Below, piece after piece: positions 41,965 to 49,405 of a DNA stretch of 49,405 nt. The notes beneath the pieces were generated by a model. That model made no database searches, had not been told where the DNA came from, and saw nothing but the letters and a program-made list of their open reading frames with translations. The position numbers were made by a program, and so were the translations under genes. Numbering within the stretch: position 1 is the first letter of the stretch; each line of letters opens with the position of its first letter. The DNA lies in contig CAZZKE010000015.1 of NCBI GenBank assembly GCA_964655005.1, forward strand, positions 1 to 49,405. The letters run 5' to 3'. The stretch comes from CAZZKE01 sp964655005. Its GTDB lineage: Bacteria; Pseudomonadota; Alphaproteobacteria; Rhodospirillales; JABHCV01.

Positions 41965-42924
41965 ATGTCCAAGGACATGATGATCGCCCTCGGTGGCGGC
42001 GCGTTAAGTGGCTTGATCTCGCTAGCCTTCGTCGCCGGTTTTCCGGGCGCCATGGTGGCGGTGTATCTGACCCCGCTGCCGCTGTTTATGATTGGCCTGG
42101 GCCTTGGGCTTAACTCGGGAACGGTGGCCGGCATCAGCGGTCTGGTTACCGCCACGGTGATCGGCGGGTTGTTGCCGGGCCTGCTGTTCGCGCTTATGTA
42201 CGCGCTGCCGGTGTGGCTGGTCGTGCGGCTGGCGTTGGCCCGCCGGCTGGTCGGCGACATCGCGGGCGCCACCGCAGAAGAATGGGTCCCGGCCGGGACT
42301 ATTCTGGGGATGCTGTCCCTGTTTGCTGCGGCGTTGTTCGCGCTGGCTTATTCCCTGGCGTTGAGCCAGGATGGCGGATTGCAGGGAATGATCCATTCCG
42401 TATTGGAACGGGTCTTTTCCTTCCTGATGCCGGGACTGCAAGATAGCGATCAGGCCAACATGCTGGATGCCATGTCGGCCCTGTTCCCAGGGTATCTGGG
42501 AATATCGTGGATCGTGATGACAATCATTAACGCAACGATTGCGTTAGCGGTATTACACAGGATGAAGGCTTCGGTCAGGCCCAAATCCACAATATGGAAG
42601 CTGACCCTGCCGGACTGGATGTCCAGATTTTTGGTTGGTGCGGCGGCCCTGGCCCTGGCCGGGAGCCTGTCGGAATTAGGAGAAATAGCGTATATCGGTC
42701 GAAATCTGGTGATGATATCGGGTTTGCCGTTTTTCTTTTTGGGGCTCGCGGTAATCCATCATCTGGCCCGCATGGTTCCTTTTCCGGGCATGCTGCTGGT
42801 GGTGCTTTATGTGTTTTTGCTGATTTCGGGATGGGCCGCAATGCTCATCGTTGCCGCCGGACTGATCGAGCAATGGGCCGGCATCAGGCGGCATTTCAAG
42901 GTGCCTGATTCTGGTCAGGTGTAA
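41965..42924 (+). CDS. DUF2232 (YybS-like) integral membrane protein
   Basis: This 319-residue protein is almost wholly hydrophobic, with about eight transmembrane segments (for example ALSGLISLAFVAGFPGAMVAVYLTPLPLFMIGLGLGL and ISGLPFFFLGLAVIHHLARMVPFPGMLLVVLYVFLLISGW). It fits the DUF2232 family, which in alphaproteobacteria lies between rpsR and rplI as here. The role is unknown; a transporter-like or membrane-assembly function is only a guess. GAGGAG lies 6 bases before the ATG. The 68-base gap upstream contains a GGGGAA/TTCCCC inverted pair without a T-run. Confidence 0.88.
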   Translation: MSKDMMIALGGGALSGLISLAFVAGFPGAMVAVYLTPLPLFMIGLGLGLNSGTVAGISGLVTATVIGGLLPGLLFALMYALPVWLVVRLALARRLVGDIAGATAEEWVPAGTILGMLSLFAAALFALAYSLALSQDGGLQGMIHSVLERVFSFLMPGLQDSDQANMLDAMSALFPGYLGISWIVMTIINATIALAVLHRMKASVRPKSTIWKLTLPDWMSRFLVGAAALALAGSLSELGEIAYIGRNLVMISGLPFFFLGLAVIHHLARMVPFPGMLLVVLYVFLLISGWAAMLIVAAGLIEQWAGIRRHFKVPDSGQV

Positions 42925-42935
42925 AATTCAGGTGT

Positions 42936-42950
42936 ACCCGATAGTCGGGT
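42936..42950 (+). promoter_or_regulatory. Small hairpin directly before the rplI ribosome-binding site
   Basis: ACCCGA-TAG-TCGGGT forms a perfect 6-bp stem ending two bases before AGGAG (42952-42956). Its closeness to the Shine-Dalgarno could affect L9 translation. Confidence 0.4.
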
Positions 42951-42963
42951 CAGGAGAATGAAG

Positions 42964-43602
42964 ATGCAAGTGATACTGCTGGAACGAATTGAAAAACTGG
43001 GCCAAATGGGCGATGAAGTTAACGTCAAGCCGGGCTATGCACGCAATTTTCTGTTGCCGAAACATAAGGCGTTGCGGGCAACGGATACCAACCGAAGCCA
43101 TTTCGAATCGGAACGCGCTCAGCTTGAAGCCGCCAACCTGGAACAACGCGGTGAAGCTGAAAAGGTCGGCGAAAAACTTGATGGCCTGAGCGTTATCCTG
43201 GTTCGTCAGGCCGGCGAATCGGGTCAGCTTTACGGGTCGGTCAATGCCCGCGACATCGCCGCGGCCGTTACCGAGGCGGGCTTTACGATAACCCGCCAGC
43301 AAATCGATCTGGCCCAGCCGATCAAGTCCCTTGGCCTGTTTGACGTCAGCGCCAGTCTGCATCCGGAAGTATCCGTCTCCGTCATGGTCAACGTCGCCCG
43401 CTCGCAGGAAGAAGCCAGGGTTCAGCAGCAAACCGGCAGGGCCGTTACCGGCATGGAAGAAGAAGAAGACCTGGTGCCGGAAACCGAAGAAGTTTTCGAG
43501 AATATTGAGGACGCCGCAGCCGCCGACATGGCCGCCGATGAACTGGCCACCGGCGAAACGTCCGCCGAAACGGATGAATCCGATGACGAGGATAAATCGT
43601 AG
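42964..43602 (+). CDS. rplI: 50S ribosomal protein L9 with long acidic tail
   Basis: L9 binds 23S rRNA near the L1 stalk and influences frame maintenance. The N-terminal domain MQVILLERIEKLGQMGDEVNVKPGYARNFLLP is canonical, followed by the long connecting helix and the C-terminal domain (GQLYGSVNARDIAAAVTEAGF, SLGLFDVSASLHPEVSVSVMVNVARS). About 55 extra residues form a strongly acidic tail (EEEEDLVPETEEVFENIEDAAAADMAADEL to DESDDEDKS), making 212 residues against about 150 in E. coli. ATG 42964 is preferred to 42958 because AGGAG is then 7 bases away instead of one. Confidence 0.95.
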   Translation: MQVILLERIEKLGQMGDEVNVKPGYARNFLLPKHKALRATDTNRSHFESERAQLEAANLEQRGEAEKVGEKLDGLSVILVRQAGESGQLYGSVNARDIAAAVTEAGFTITRQQIDLAQPIKSLGLFDVSASLHPEVSVSVMVNVARSQEEARVQQQTGRAVTGMEEEEDLVPETEEVFENIEDAAAADMAADELATGETSAETDESDDEDKS

Positions 43603-43640
43603 GGCCGACCCCGATCAGTTTTCCGAACCGCATCGGAAGA

Positions 43641-43676
43641 AAACGGCGCCACCGAATTTTGGGGCGCCGTTTTTTT
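43641..43676 (+). terminator. Intrinsic terminator of the rpsF-rpsR-rplI operon
   Basis: AACGGCGCC pairs with GGCGCCGTT around an A/T-rich loop (43642-43671), followed by a run of T. It separates the ribosomal operon from the methyltransferase gene. A TATAAT right after it (43681-43686), with TTGGGG 16 bases upstream, may be the promoter of that gene. Confidence 0.85.
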
Positions 43677-43740
43677 GTGCTATAATAGCCGCCGATTGAA
43701 TTTGTATAAATTATTGGAGAAACAATACGGACCTGAACCG

Positions 43741-44985
43741 ATGTTGCTGTCAAAAATGTTGAACCATCTGATCGGGATGGGCTCTTTGACCGTCATCGAC
43801 GCCAACGGCGAGACTCACCGTTTTGGCGTAAGCGAGGCCGGGCGGCCCGCGCTTACCGTTCGGCTGCACGACAAATCGCTGCATTCCGGCTTGTTCCTGC
43901 ACACTCAGACCGCCGCCGGCGAGGCCTATACCGATGGCACGATGACCATCGAAAATGGCGATATCTTCGATCTTCTGATGTTAATAGGCCGCAACGTGGA
44001 GGTCGCCGACTGGCATGCCTTCAACAAGTTCACCGAAGCCTGCCACAGGCTTTTCCGGCGCGCCTACCAGTTCAACCCGCTCGGCAGATCACGGCGCAAT
44101 GTAGCCCATCATTACGACCTGTCGGGGCGGCTCTATGATCTGTTCCTCGACGCCGACCGGCAATATTCCTGCGCCTATTTCCACTCTCCGGATGACAGCC
44201 TGGAAACCGCCCAGGAAAACAAGAAACGGCTGATCGCGAAAAAGCTGCTGGTCGAACCGGGCCAGCGTATCCTCGATATCGGTTCGGGCTGGGGCGGTCT
44301 GGCGCTGTATCTGGCGCAAACGGTCGACGGTGTCCGGGTCGATGGCCTGACGCTGTCTCGCGAACAATTGAAAATCAGCCGCGAAAAGGCCCGGCAGGCG
44401 GGTTTGCAGGACCGGGTGCGGTTTTATTTGCGTGATTACCGGAAACATTCGGGTAGTTATGATCGCATCGTTTCGGTCGGCATGTTCGAACACGTGGGCC
44501 TGGGCCACTACCCGGCCTATTTCGGCAGGATACACGACCTGCTGAGCGAGGATGGCGTCGCCCTGCTGCATACCATAGGCCGCAGTGATGGCCCCGGCCT
44601 TACCGATCCGTGGATACGCAAATATATTTTCCCCGGCGGATACAGCCCGGCGCTGTCGGAAATTGTCCGGGTCTCGGAGAAAACCGACCTGATCACCACC
44701 GACATCGAAGTCCTGCGCCTGCATTACGCCCATACACTGAGACACTGGCGGCGGCGATTCATGGCCAACCGCGACGAAATCAGGGATCTTTATGACGAGC
44801 GCTTCTGCCGTATGTGGGAATACTATCTGGCCGCCAGCGAGATGTCATTTTGGCATATGGGCAGTGTCGTTTTCCAAATTCAACTGGCCAGACGCCAGGA
44901 CGCCGTGCCGCTGACCCGTGACTACCTGCTTGATTATGACCGGGACAAATCCGGCCGATCCAAGGCGGGTCGGCGGGCCGCTTGA
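43741..44985 (+). CDS. Cyclopropane-fatty-acyl-phospholipid synthase family methyltransferase
   Basis: This SAM-dependent enzyme probably methylates or cyclopropanates unsaturated acyl chains of membrane phospholipids. A short N-terminal domain (GSLTVIDANGETHRFGV, GEAYTDGTMTIENGDIFDLLMLI) leads to the catalytic domain. HHYDLSGRLYDLFLDADRQYSCAYF, the SAM site ILDIGSGWGGLALYLAQ, GLTLSREQLKISREKA, SVGMFEHVGLGHYPAYF and HTIGR follow, then WIRKYIFPGGYSPALSEI. Its length is 414 with the start at 43741; a usable Shine-Dalgarno is not evident, and the frame is open upstream to 43675. The exact product cannot be decided. Confidence 0.9.
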   Translation: MLLSKMLNHLIGMGSLTVIDANGETHRFGVSEAGRPALTVRLHDKSLHSGLFLHTQTAAGEAYTDGTMTIENGDIFDLLMLIGRNVEVADWHAFNKFTEACHRLFRRAYQFNPLGRSRRNVAHHYDLSGRLYDLFLDADRQYSCAYFHSPDDSLETAQENKKRLIAKKLLVEPGQRILDIGSGWGGLALYLAQTVDGVRVDGLTLSREQLKISREKARQAGLQDRVRFYLRDYRKHSGSYDRIVSVGMFEHVGLGHYPAYFGRIHDLLSEDGVALLHTIGRSDGPGLTDPWIRKYIFPGGYSPALSEIVRVSEKTDLITTDIEVLRLHYAHTLRHWRRRFMANRDEIRDLYDERFCRMWEYYLAASEMSFWHMGSVVFQIQLARRQDAVPLTRDYLLDYDRDKSGRSKAGRRAA

Positions 44986-45101
44986 AAGTTTGGCATTTGT
45001 CCCCGTAGTCAAAAATATCCACAGGCAAAAGCGGCCTAACATTTTTCCTTCGATAGTCTATTACTGTCGAACCCGCCGCTTTCTTGAAAAGTTTATGAAC
45101 G

Positions 45102-46613
45102 ATGCCGACCACCGTCCCGTTTCCGCCCACCGACAATCACGAAGACCCTTCCCCTGACAGCAGCCATAGCGCCTTTCGCACCCTGCCCTATAATATCGAG
45201 GCCGAAAAATCTCTGCTTGGAGCCATCTTCGCCAACAACAGGGCGCATGAAAAAGTATCGGAATTCCTGCGCTCCGAGCATTTCGCCATGGCCGAACACG
45301 GGCTTATTTACCAGGCCGCCAGCAAGCTGATAGAACGCGGCCAGATTGCCGATGCGGTAACCCTGAAGCGCTATTTCGAACAGGACGCCGGCCTGGCCGA
45401 GATCGGCGGCGGCGCCTATCTGGTGGATCTGGTGGGTTCTGTCGTATCGATCATCAACGCCGGCGAATACGGCCGCATCATTTACGATCTTTACCTCAAG
45501 CGCGAATTGATCGGCCTTGGCGAAGAGGTGGTCAACCGGGCCTACGGCGGCGCTGTCGAAGATACCGCGGCAAACCAGATCGAGGAAGCCGAACAGACCC
45601 TGTACGACCTGGCCACCAAAGGCGAATCCGATCGCGGTTTCAGGCCGTTCAAGGAATCGATTATCGAGGCCATCAAAATGGCCGAGGCGGCGCATAAACG
45701 CGACGGCGCCCTGGCCGGGGTGACCTCGGGCCTGACCGATATGGACGCCATGTTGGGCGGCATGCACCGTTCCGACCTGATTATCCTGGCCGGTCGGCCA
45801 TCCATGGGCAAGACCGCGCTGGCCACCAATATCGCCTATAACGCGGCCTATTCCCATTATCAGTCGGGCGGCGCCGAAGGCGCTATCGTCGGCTTTTTCT
45901 CTCTGGAAATGTCGGCCGAACAACTGGCCACGCGAATTATATCGGAACAGACGCAGACACCATCCGACAGCATCCGCAAGGGCAAGATCACGACTCCCGA
46001 ATTCGACCGCCTGGCGGCCATGAGCCAAACCCTGCACGACCTGCCTATTTTTATCGACGATACCCCGGCGTTGACCGTCAGCGCGCTTCGCACCCGCGCC
46101 CGCCGCTTGCAGCGCCAGCACGGCCTGAGCATGATCGTCGTCGATTATTTGCAACTGATATCAGGCAGTTCCAGTTCCCGCAACGATGGCCGCGTCCAGG
46201 AGGTTTCGGAAATTACCCGTGGCCTTAAAACCCTGGCTAAAGAGCTGGATGTACCGGTCGTCGCCTTGTCGCAGTTGTCACGCGCCGTCGAACAGCGCGA
46301 AGACAAGCGCCCGATGCTGTCCGACCTGCGTGAATCGGGTTCCATCGAACAGGACGCCGACGTGGTGATGTTTATTTTCCGCGAGGAATATTACCTGGAG
46401 CGCAAGGGCATGTCCCAGCACGACAACGAAACCGACGATAAATACGCCCAGCGCCAGCAACGCGGCGAAGAACGCCTTGAAAAGGTCCGTAACCTGGCCG
46501 AAATCATCGTGGCCAAGCAACGGCACGGCCCGGTCGGCACCGTGACCCTGCAATTTACCGGCGAATTCACCCGCTTCGGAGACCTGGACCGGCACCACCG
46601 GCAAGAATATTGA
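45102..46613 (+). CDS. dnaB: Replicative DNA helicase
   Basis: DnaB is the hexameric 5'-3' helicase of the replication fork. The N-terminal domain (TLPYNIEAEKSLLGAIFANN) mediates primase contacts. The RecA-like domain has the Walker A GRPSMGKTALATN, EMSAEQLATRI, Walker B-like LSMIVVDYLQLI, SQLSRAVEQREDKRPMLSDLRESGSIEQDADVVMFIFREEYY and GTVTLQFTGEFTRF. The 503 residues match the family and no intein is present. A 116-base gap precedes it. The alr start overlaps its stop. Confidence 0.97.
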   Translation: MPTTVPFPPTDNHEDPSPDSSHSAFRTLPYNIEAEKSLLGAIFANNRAHEKVSEFLRSEHFAMAEHGLIYQAASKLIERGQIADAVTLKRYFEQDAGLAEIGGGAYLVDLVGSVVSIINAGEYGRIIYDLYLKRELIGLGEEVVNRAYGGAVEDTAANQIEEAEQTLYDLATKGESDRGFRPFKESIIEAIKMAEAAHKRDGALAGVTSGLTDMDAMLGGMHRSDLIILAGRPSMGKTALATNIAYNAAYSHYQSGGAEGAIVGFFSLEMSAEQLATRIISEQTQTPSDSIRKGKITTPEFDRLAAMSQTLHDLPIFIDDTPALTVSALRTRARRLQRQHGLSMIVVDYLQLISGSSSSRNDGRVQEVSEITRGLKTLAKELDVPVVALSQLSRAVEQREDKRPMLSDLRESGSIEQDADVVMFIFREEYYLERKGMSQHDNETDDKYAQRQQRGEERLEKVRNLAEIIVAKQRHGPVGTVTLQFTGEFTRFGDLDRHHRQEY

Positions 46614-47695
46614 ATACCGGAATCCTGACCATTGATCTGGACGCCCTGGCCGGCAACTGGCGATTGCTGAAAGATCGCCTGAATGGCGCCGAATGCGGCG
46701 CTTCGGTAAAAGCCGACGCCTACGGCCTGGGCGCGGAACGGGTGGTAATGGCGCTCCACGCCGCCGGCTGTCGTCACTTTTTCGTTGCCCTGCCGGATGA
46801 AGGCGTGGCTTTGCGCCAAGCGCTCGACGCCGGGGCGAAGGACGCCGCCATCCATCTGCTGTGTGGCCCCCTGCCCTGCTGCGGAACCGCCACCTTGCAG
46901 GCCTGCGCCGAACACCGGCTGATTCCGGTGCTGAATTCGCCGGCCGACATCGCCGCCTGGCGAACCTTCCGCGCCGATGCCCCGGCCGACATCCACATCG
47001 ACACCGGCATGTTGCGTCTGGGGCTGGCCACCGACCAATTGCCGAGCCTGACCGGAATGAATATCTCCTACGTCTTCAGCCATCTGGCTTCGGCCGATGA
47101 CGGCGACAGCCCGCAGAACCGCCGGCAACTTGACGAATTCAACCGGGCGCTAAAATTTTTCCCGGGCATCCCGGCGTCGCTGGCCAATTCCTCGGCAATC
47201 TTTCTGGGTGATGATTATCATTTCGACCTGGCCCGTCCGGGAGCCGCCCTCTATGGCCTGAACCCGACCCCCGACAAGCCCAATCCGATGGCGCAAGTCA
47301 TTAGACTACAAGGGAAAATCCTGCAAGTCCGCGACGTTGACACCCCCCAGACCGTTGGTTATGGTGCCACACACAGGATCGTGCGGGAAGGCCGTGTGGC
47401 CACCGTTGGGGTCGGCTATGGCGACGGCTATCCCCGCGCTTTGAGCAACAATGGTTACGGCTTTCTGGGTAAATACCGGGCGCCGCTGGTGGGACGGGTT
47501 TCGATGGACCTGACGACGTTTGATGTGACCGATATTCCCGAGGCCATCGCCAGGCCGGGGGCAATAATCGACCTGATCGGCCCGGAAATTTCCGTTGATG
47601 AAGTCGCCGCCGCCGCCGGCACCATCGGCTATGAAATCCTGACCGGGCTGGGTCGTCGCTATCGCCGAATCTACCTTGGCGGCCCCGGCCAATGA
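46610..47695 (+). CDS. alr: Alanine racemase
   Basis: Alr interconverts L- and D-alanine for peptidoglycan, using pyridoxal phosphate. The PLP lysine lies in ASVKADAYGLGAERV. HIDTGMLRLGL, the segment NSSAIFLGDDYHFDLARPGAALYGLNP, the catalytic Tyr in GVGYGDGYPRAL and GRVSMDLTTFDVTD follow. Its length is 361. It starts with TTG overlapping the dnaB TGA and ends overlapping the mlaE start. Racemase and helicase adjacency is common in alphaproteobacteria. Confidence 0.95.
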   Translation: MNTGILTIDLDALAGNWRLLKDRLNGAECGASVKADAYGLGAERVVMALHAAGCRHFFVALPDEGVALRQALDAGAKDAAIHLLCGPLPCCGTATLQACAEHRLIPVLNSPADIAAWRTFRADAPADIHIDTGMLRLGLATDQLPSLTGMNISYVFSHLASADDGDSPQNRRQLDEFNRALKFFPGIPASLANSSAIFLGDDYHFDLARPGAALYGLNPTPDKPNPMAQVIRLQGKILQVRDVDTPQTVGYGATHRIVREGRVATVGVGYGDGYPRALSNNGYGFLGKYRAPLVGRVSMDLTTFDVTDIPEAIARPGAIIDLIGPEISVDEVAAAAGTIGYEILTGLGRRYRRIYLGGPGQ

Positions 47696-48465
47696 ATTTT
47701 TTACGACCAATCGGCGCCCTTTTCCTGGGTTTCCTGGCGGCGGCGGGACGCCTGACGCTGTTCACCGCCACGGCGGTGTCGCATGTGGTGCGCCCGCCGT
47801 TCTATTTCCGCATACTAGGCAAGCAGATGATCGAGATCGGCTTCTATTCGCTGCCGGTGGTCGGCCTGACCGCGATTTTCGCCGGCATGGTGCTGGCCTT
47901 GCAAAGTTATACCGGTTTCGCCCGTTTTTCCGCCGAAGGCGCGGTCGCCAACGTCGTGGTGCTGTCGATCACCCGCGAACTGGGCCCGGTGCTGGCCGGG
48001 CTGATGGTGGCCGGACGCATCGGCGCCGCGCTGGCCGCCGAAATCGGCACCATGCGGGTCACCGAACAGATCGACGCCCTGACCACGCTGTCGACCAACC
48101 CCATGAAATACATGGTGGCGCCCCGACTGCTCGCCGGTTTCCTGATGTTCCCGGTGCTGGTGTTCATCGCCGACATCATCGGCGTTTTCGGCGGCTATAT
48201 CGTCGCCGTATACAAGCTTGGCTTCAACGCATCCAACTACCTGCAACGGACCTATGATTTTCTTCAGGCGGAAGACGTTAATTCCGGCCTGGTCAAGGCC
48301 GCCGTGTTCGGCTTTATCGTCACCCTGATGGGCTGCTATCACGGCTACCATTCCAAGGGCGGCGCCCAGGGTGTCGGCATGGCGACGACCAATGCGGTGG
48401 TATCAGCTTCGATCCTGATCCTCTGCTTCGATTACATCCTGACCGAAATGTTCTTTACCAAATGA
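47692..48465 (+). CDS. mlaE: MlaE family lipid ABC transporter permease
   Basis: This is the permease of a Mla-type system that moves phospholipids between the membranes. The 257-residue protein has the MlaE pattern: RILGKQMIEIGFYSLPVVGLTAIFAGMVLALQSY, the conserved TRELGPVLAGLMVAGRIGAALAAEIGTMRVTEQIDAL, and LLAGFLMFPVLVFIADIIGVFGGYIVA, ending CYHGYHSKGGAQGVGMATTNAVVSASILILCFDYILTEMFF. Overlaps at both ends (ATGA type) suggest one transcript dnaB-alr-mlaE-mlaF. No mlaD is adjacent in the window. Confidence 0.94.
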   Translation: MNFLRPIGALFLGFLAAAGRLTLFTATAVSHVVRPPFYFRILGKQMIEIGFYSLPVVGLTAIFAGMVLALQSYTGFARFSAEGAVANVVVLSITRELGPVLAGLMVAGRIGAALAAEIGTMRVTEQIDALTTLSTNPMKYMVAPRLLAGFLMFPVLVFIADIIGVFGGYIVAVYKLGFNASNYLQRTYDFLQAEDVNSGLVKAAVFGFIVTLMGCYHGYHSKGGAQGVGMATTNAVVSASILILCFDYILTEMFFTK

Positions 48466-49238
48466 CCAATACCACGCCGAAAATGTCCCTGAAAGAGGTC
48501 CGCAAGGCGTTCGGCCCCAAGGTCGTTCTGGACGGCCTGACGCTGGATATCGGGGTCGGCGAATCGGTGGTCGTGATCGGCGGTTCCGGGACCGGCAAGT
48601 CGGTCATGTTGAAATGTATCCTGGGGCTGCTGCAAGCGGATTCGGGTTCTATTGAAGTCGATGGCGAACAAACCGTCGGCTGTTCCGCCGTTGACCGCGA
48701 GCGCATCAATCACAAATTCGGCATGCTGTTCCAAAGCGGCGCCCTGTTCGACAGCCTGCCGGTCTGGCACAATGTATCGTTCGGGTTGCTGGCCGAAAAA
48801 CGGGTGGACCTGGCGGAGGCCAGGGAAATCGCGATTTCCAAACTGGCCCAGGTCGGCTTGAGCGCCGATGTCGCCGAACTATCGCCGGCCGAACTATCCG
48901 GCGGCATGCAAAAACGGGTCGGTCTGGCCCGGGCCATCGCGGCGGACCCGGAAATTATCTTCTTCGACGAACCGACCACCGGGCTGGACCCGATCATGGC
49001 CGACGTAATCAATGACCTGATTGTCAAGACCACCCGCGAACTCGGCGCCACGGGGCTGTCGATCACCCACGACATGGCCAGCGCCCGCAAGATAGCCGAC
49101 CGCATCGCCATGCTCTATCAAGGCAAGATAATATGGGCCGGACCGGTCGCCGACATCGACCACTCTGGCGATGAACGGGTCGATCAGTTCATCAACGGCC
49201 GCGCCGAAGGCCCCATCGAGATGGCGGTGCGGGCCTAA
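48462..49238 (+). CDS. mlaF: MlaF family lipid ABC transporter ATP-binding protein
   Basis: This is the ATPase partner of the preceding permease. Walker A is GGSGTGKSVML, the Q-loop is FGMLFQSGALFDSL, the signature is LSGGMQKRVGLARAIA, Walker B is IIFFDEPTTGLDP, and the switch His lies in SITHDMASA. The C-terminus (HSGDERVDQFINGRAEGPI) is the typical MlaF end that contacts the partner subunit. Its length is 258. The repeat element begins at its stop codon. Confidence 0.95.
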   Translation: MTNTTPKMSLKEVRKAFGPKVVLDGLTLDIGVGESVVVIGGSGTGKSVMLKCILGLLQADSGSIEVDGEQTVGCSAVDRERINHKFGMLFQSGALFDSLPVWHNVSFGLLAEKRVDLAEAREIAISKLAQVGLSADVAELSPAELSGGMQKRVGLARAIAADPEIIFFDEPTTGLDPIMADVINDLIVKTTRELGATGLSITHDMASARKIADRIAMLYQGKIIWAGPVADIDHSGDERVDQFINGRAEGPIEMAVRA

Positions 49239-49300
49239 TACCAAATTGCAGAAAGAATGACCCATAGAGATCGTCACAGCAGTCCTTCGGGTAGGAGAGA
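49236..49300 (+). repeat. Dispersed intergenic repeat, right copy
   Basis: This is the 64/65 inverted match of positions 1-65. It begins at the mlaF TAA codon and runs into the larger palindromic element described separately. Both copies follow the 3' end of a gene in the same relative orientation. Confidence 0.9.
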
Positions 49301-49365
49301 AGCCGCCGGCGATGCGATCGCATCGTCAAGGCTTTTCGACGCCCTCCGAAGGACTGCTGTGACGA
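49271..49365. repeat. Palindromic element with 20-bp inverted arms
   Basis: Arms 49271-49290 and 49346-49365 are perfect reverse complements over 20 bases, with a 55-base centre. The centre contains the perfect 14-base palindrome GATGCGATCGCATC (49311-49324). No open reading frame of note lies inside. The arrangement resembles small palindromic repeats or non-autonomous elements. No flanking target duplication could be judged because the right end of the window is 40 bases away. The remaining bases to 49405 show no gene start I can support. Confidence 0.8.
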
Positions 49366-49405
49366 CCGGAACGGCGGCCTCACAAGCCTTTTGGACGTTG
49401 TCGCC

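Noticed and set aside
1..49405. Treating the whole 49-kb segment as a transposon or genomic island because of its inverted ends
   Set aside because: Contents are core housekeeping genes in conserved orders, with no transposase, integrase or tRNA attachment site.

Overview
The window is a GC-rich, densely packed chromosomal segment. Gene content and order point to an alphaproteobacterium, probably Rhodospirillales-like: tpiA-secG-pyrG-kdsA-eno, lptF-lptG-lptD-surA-pdxA-rsmA, fabD-fabG-acpP-fabF-mltG, rpsF-rpsR-DUF2232-rplI and dnaB-alr-mlaE-mlaF are all typical of that group. kdsA, lptD/F/G and mlaE/F show a Gram-negative cell with a Kdo-containing LPS. No tRNA, rRNA, CRISPR array, transposase or integrase was seen. 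No gene-free stretch exceeds about 255 bases, and the longer gaps are described individually.

Layout. (1) 71-5167, minus strand: glycolysis (tpiA, eno), secretion (secG), CTP synthesis (pyrG) and Kdo synthesis (kdsA). (2) 5395-8783, plus strand: periplasmic foldase ppiD and an anthranilate synthase subunit (trpE) without trpG beside it. (3) 8821-11176, minus strand: holC, pepA and a small unknown gene. (4) 11315-15741: a complete AmmeMemoRadiSam set. The radical-SAM gene amrS is divergent from a two-gene operon of a membrane class III nucleotide cyclase and a Memo-AMMECR1 fusion protein. (5) 15841-19205, plus strand: a cysQ-like phosphatase, a structured intergenic region with an intrinsic terminator, tsaC and a D-2-hydroxyacid dehydrogenase-type flavoenzyme. 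(6) 19183-24323: a compact nitrite-reduction module, nirX(apbE)-nirI divergent from nirS, with a shared FNR/NNR-type box and a further direct repeat in the promoter region; no haem d1 synthesis genes are adjacent. (7) 24382-26175: an acyl-CoA dehydrogenase. (8) 26279-33848, plus strand: LPS export and outer-membrane biogenesis, then pdxA and rsmA. (9) 33876-40977, mostly minus strand: gmk, yicC, an SDR gene (plus), mltG, the fatty acid synthesis genes and a small DUF6460-like membrane protein. (10) 41208-44985, plus strand: ribosomal proteins S6, S18 and L9, a DUF2232 membrane protein and a cyclopropane-synthase-type methyltransferase. (11) 45102-49238, plus strand: dnaB, alr, mlaE and mlaF.

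Both window ends carry the same 65-bp sequence in opposite orientation (64 of 65 identical), each directly after the 3' end of a gene. The right copy is one half of a larger palindromic element with 20-bp inverted arms.

The segments most worth following up are the cyclase/Memo-AMMECR1/radical-SAM locus (function unknown in bacteria, here tied to cyclic-nucleotide signalling), the split nirXI-nirS module with its composite promoter, the structured RNA candidate before tsaC, and the terminal repeat element.
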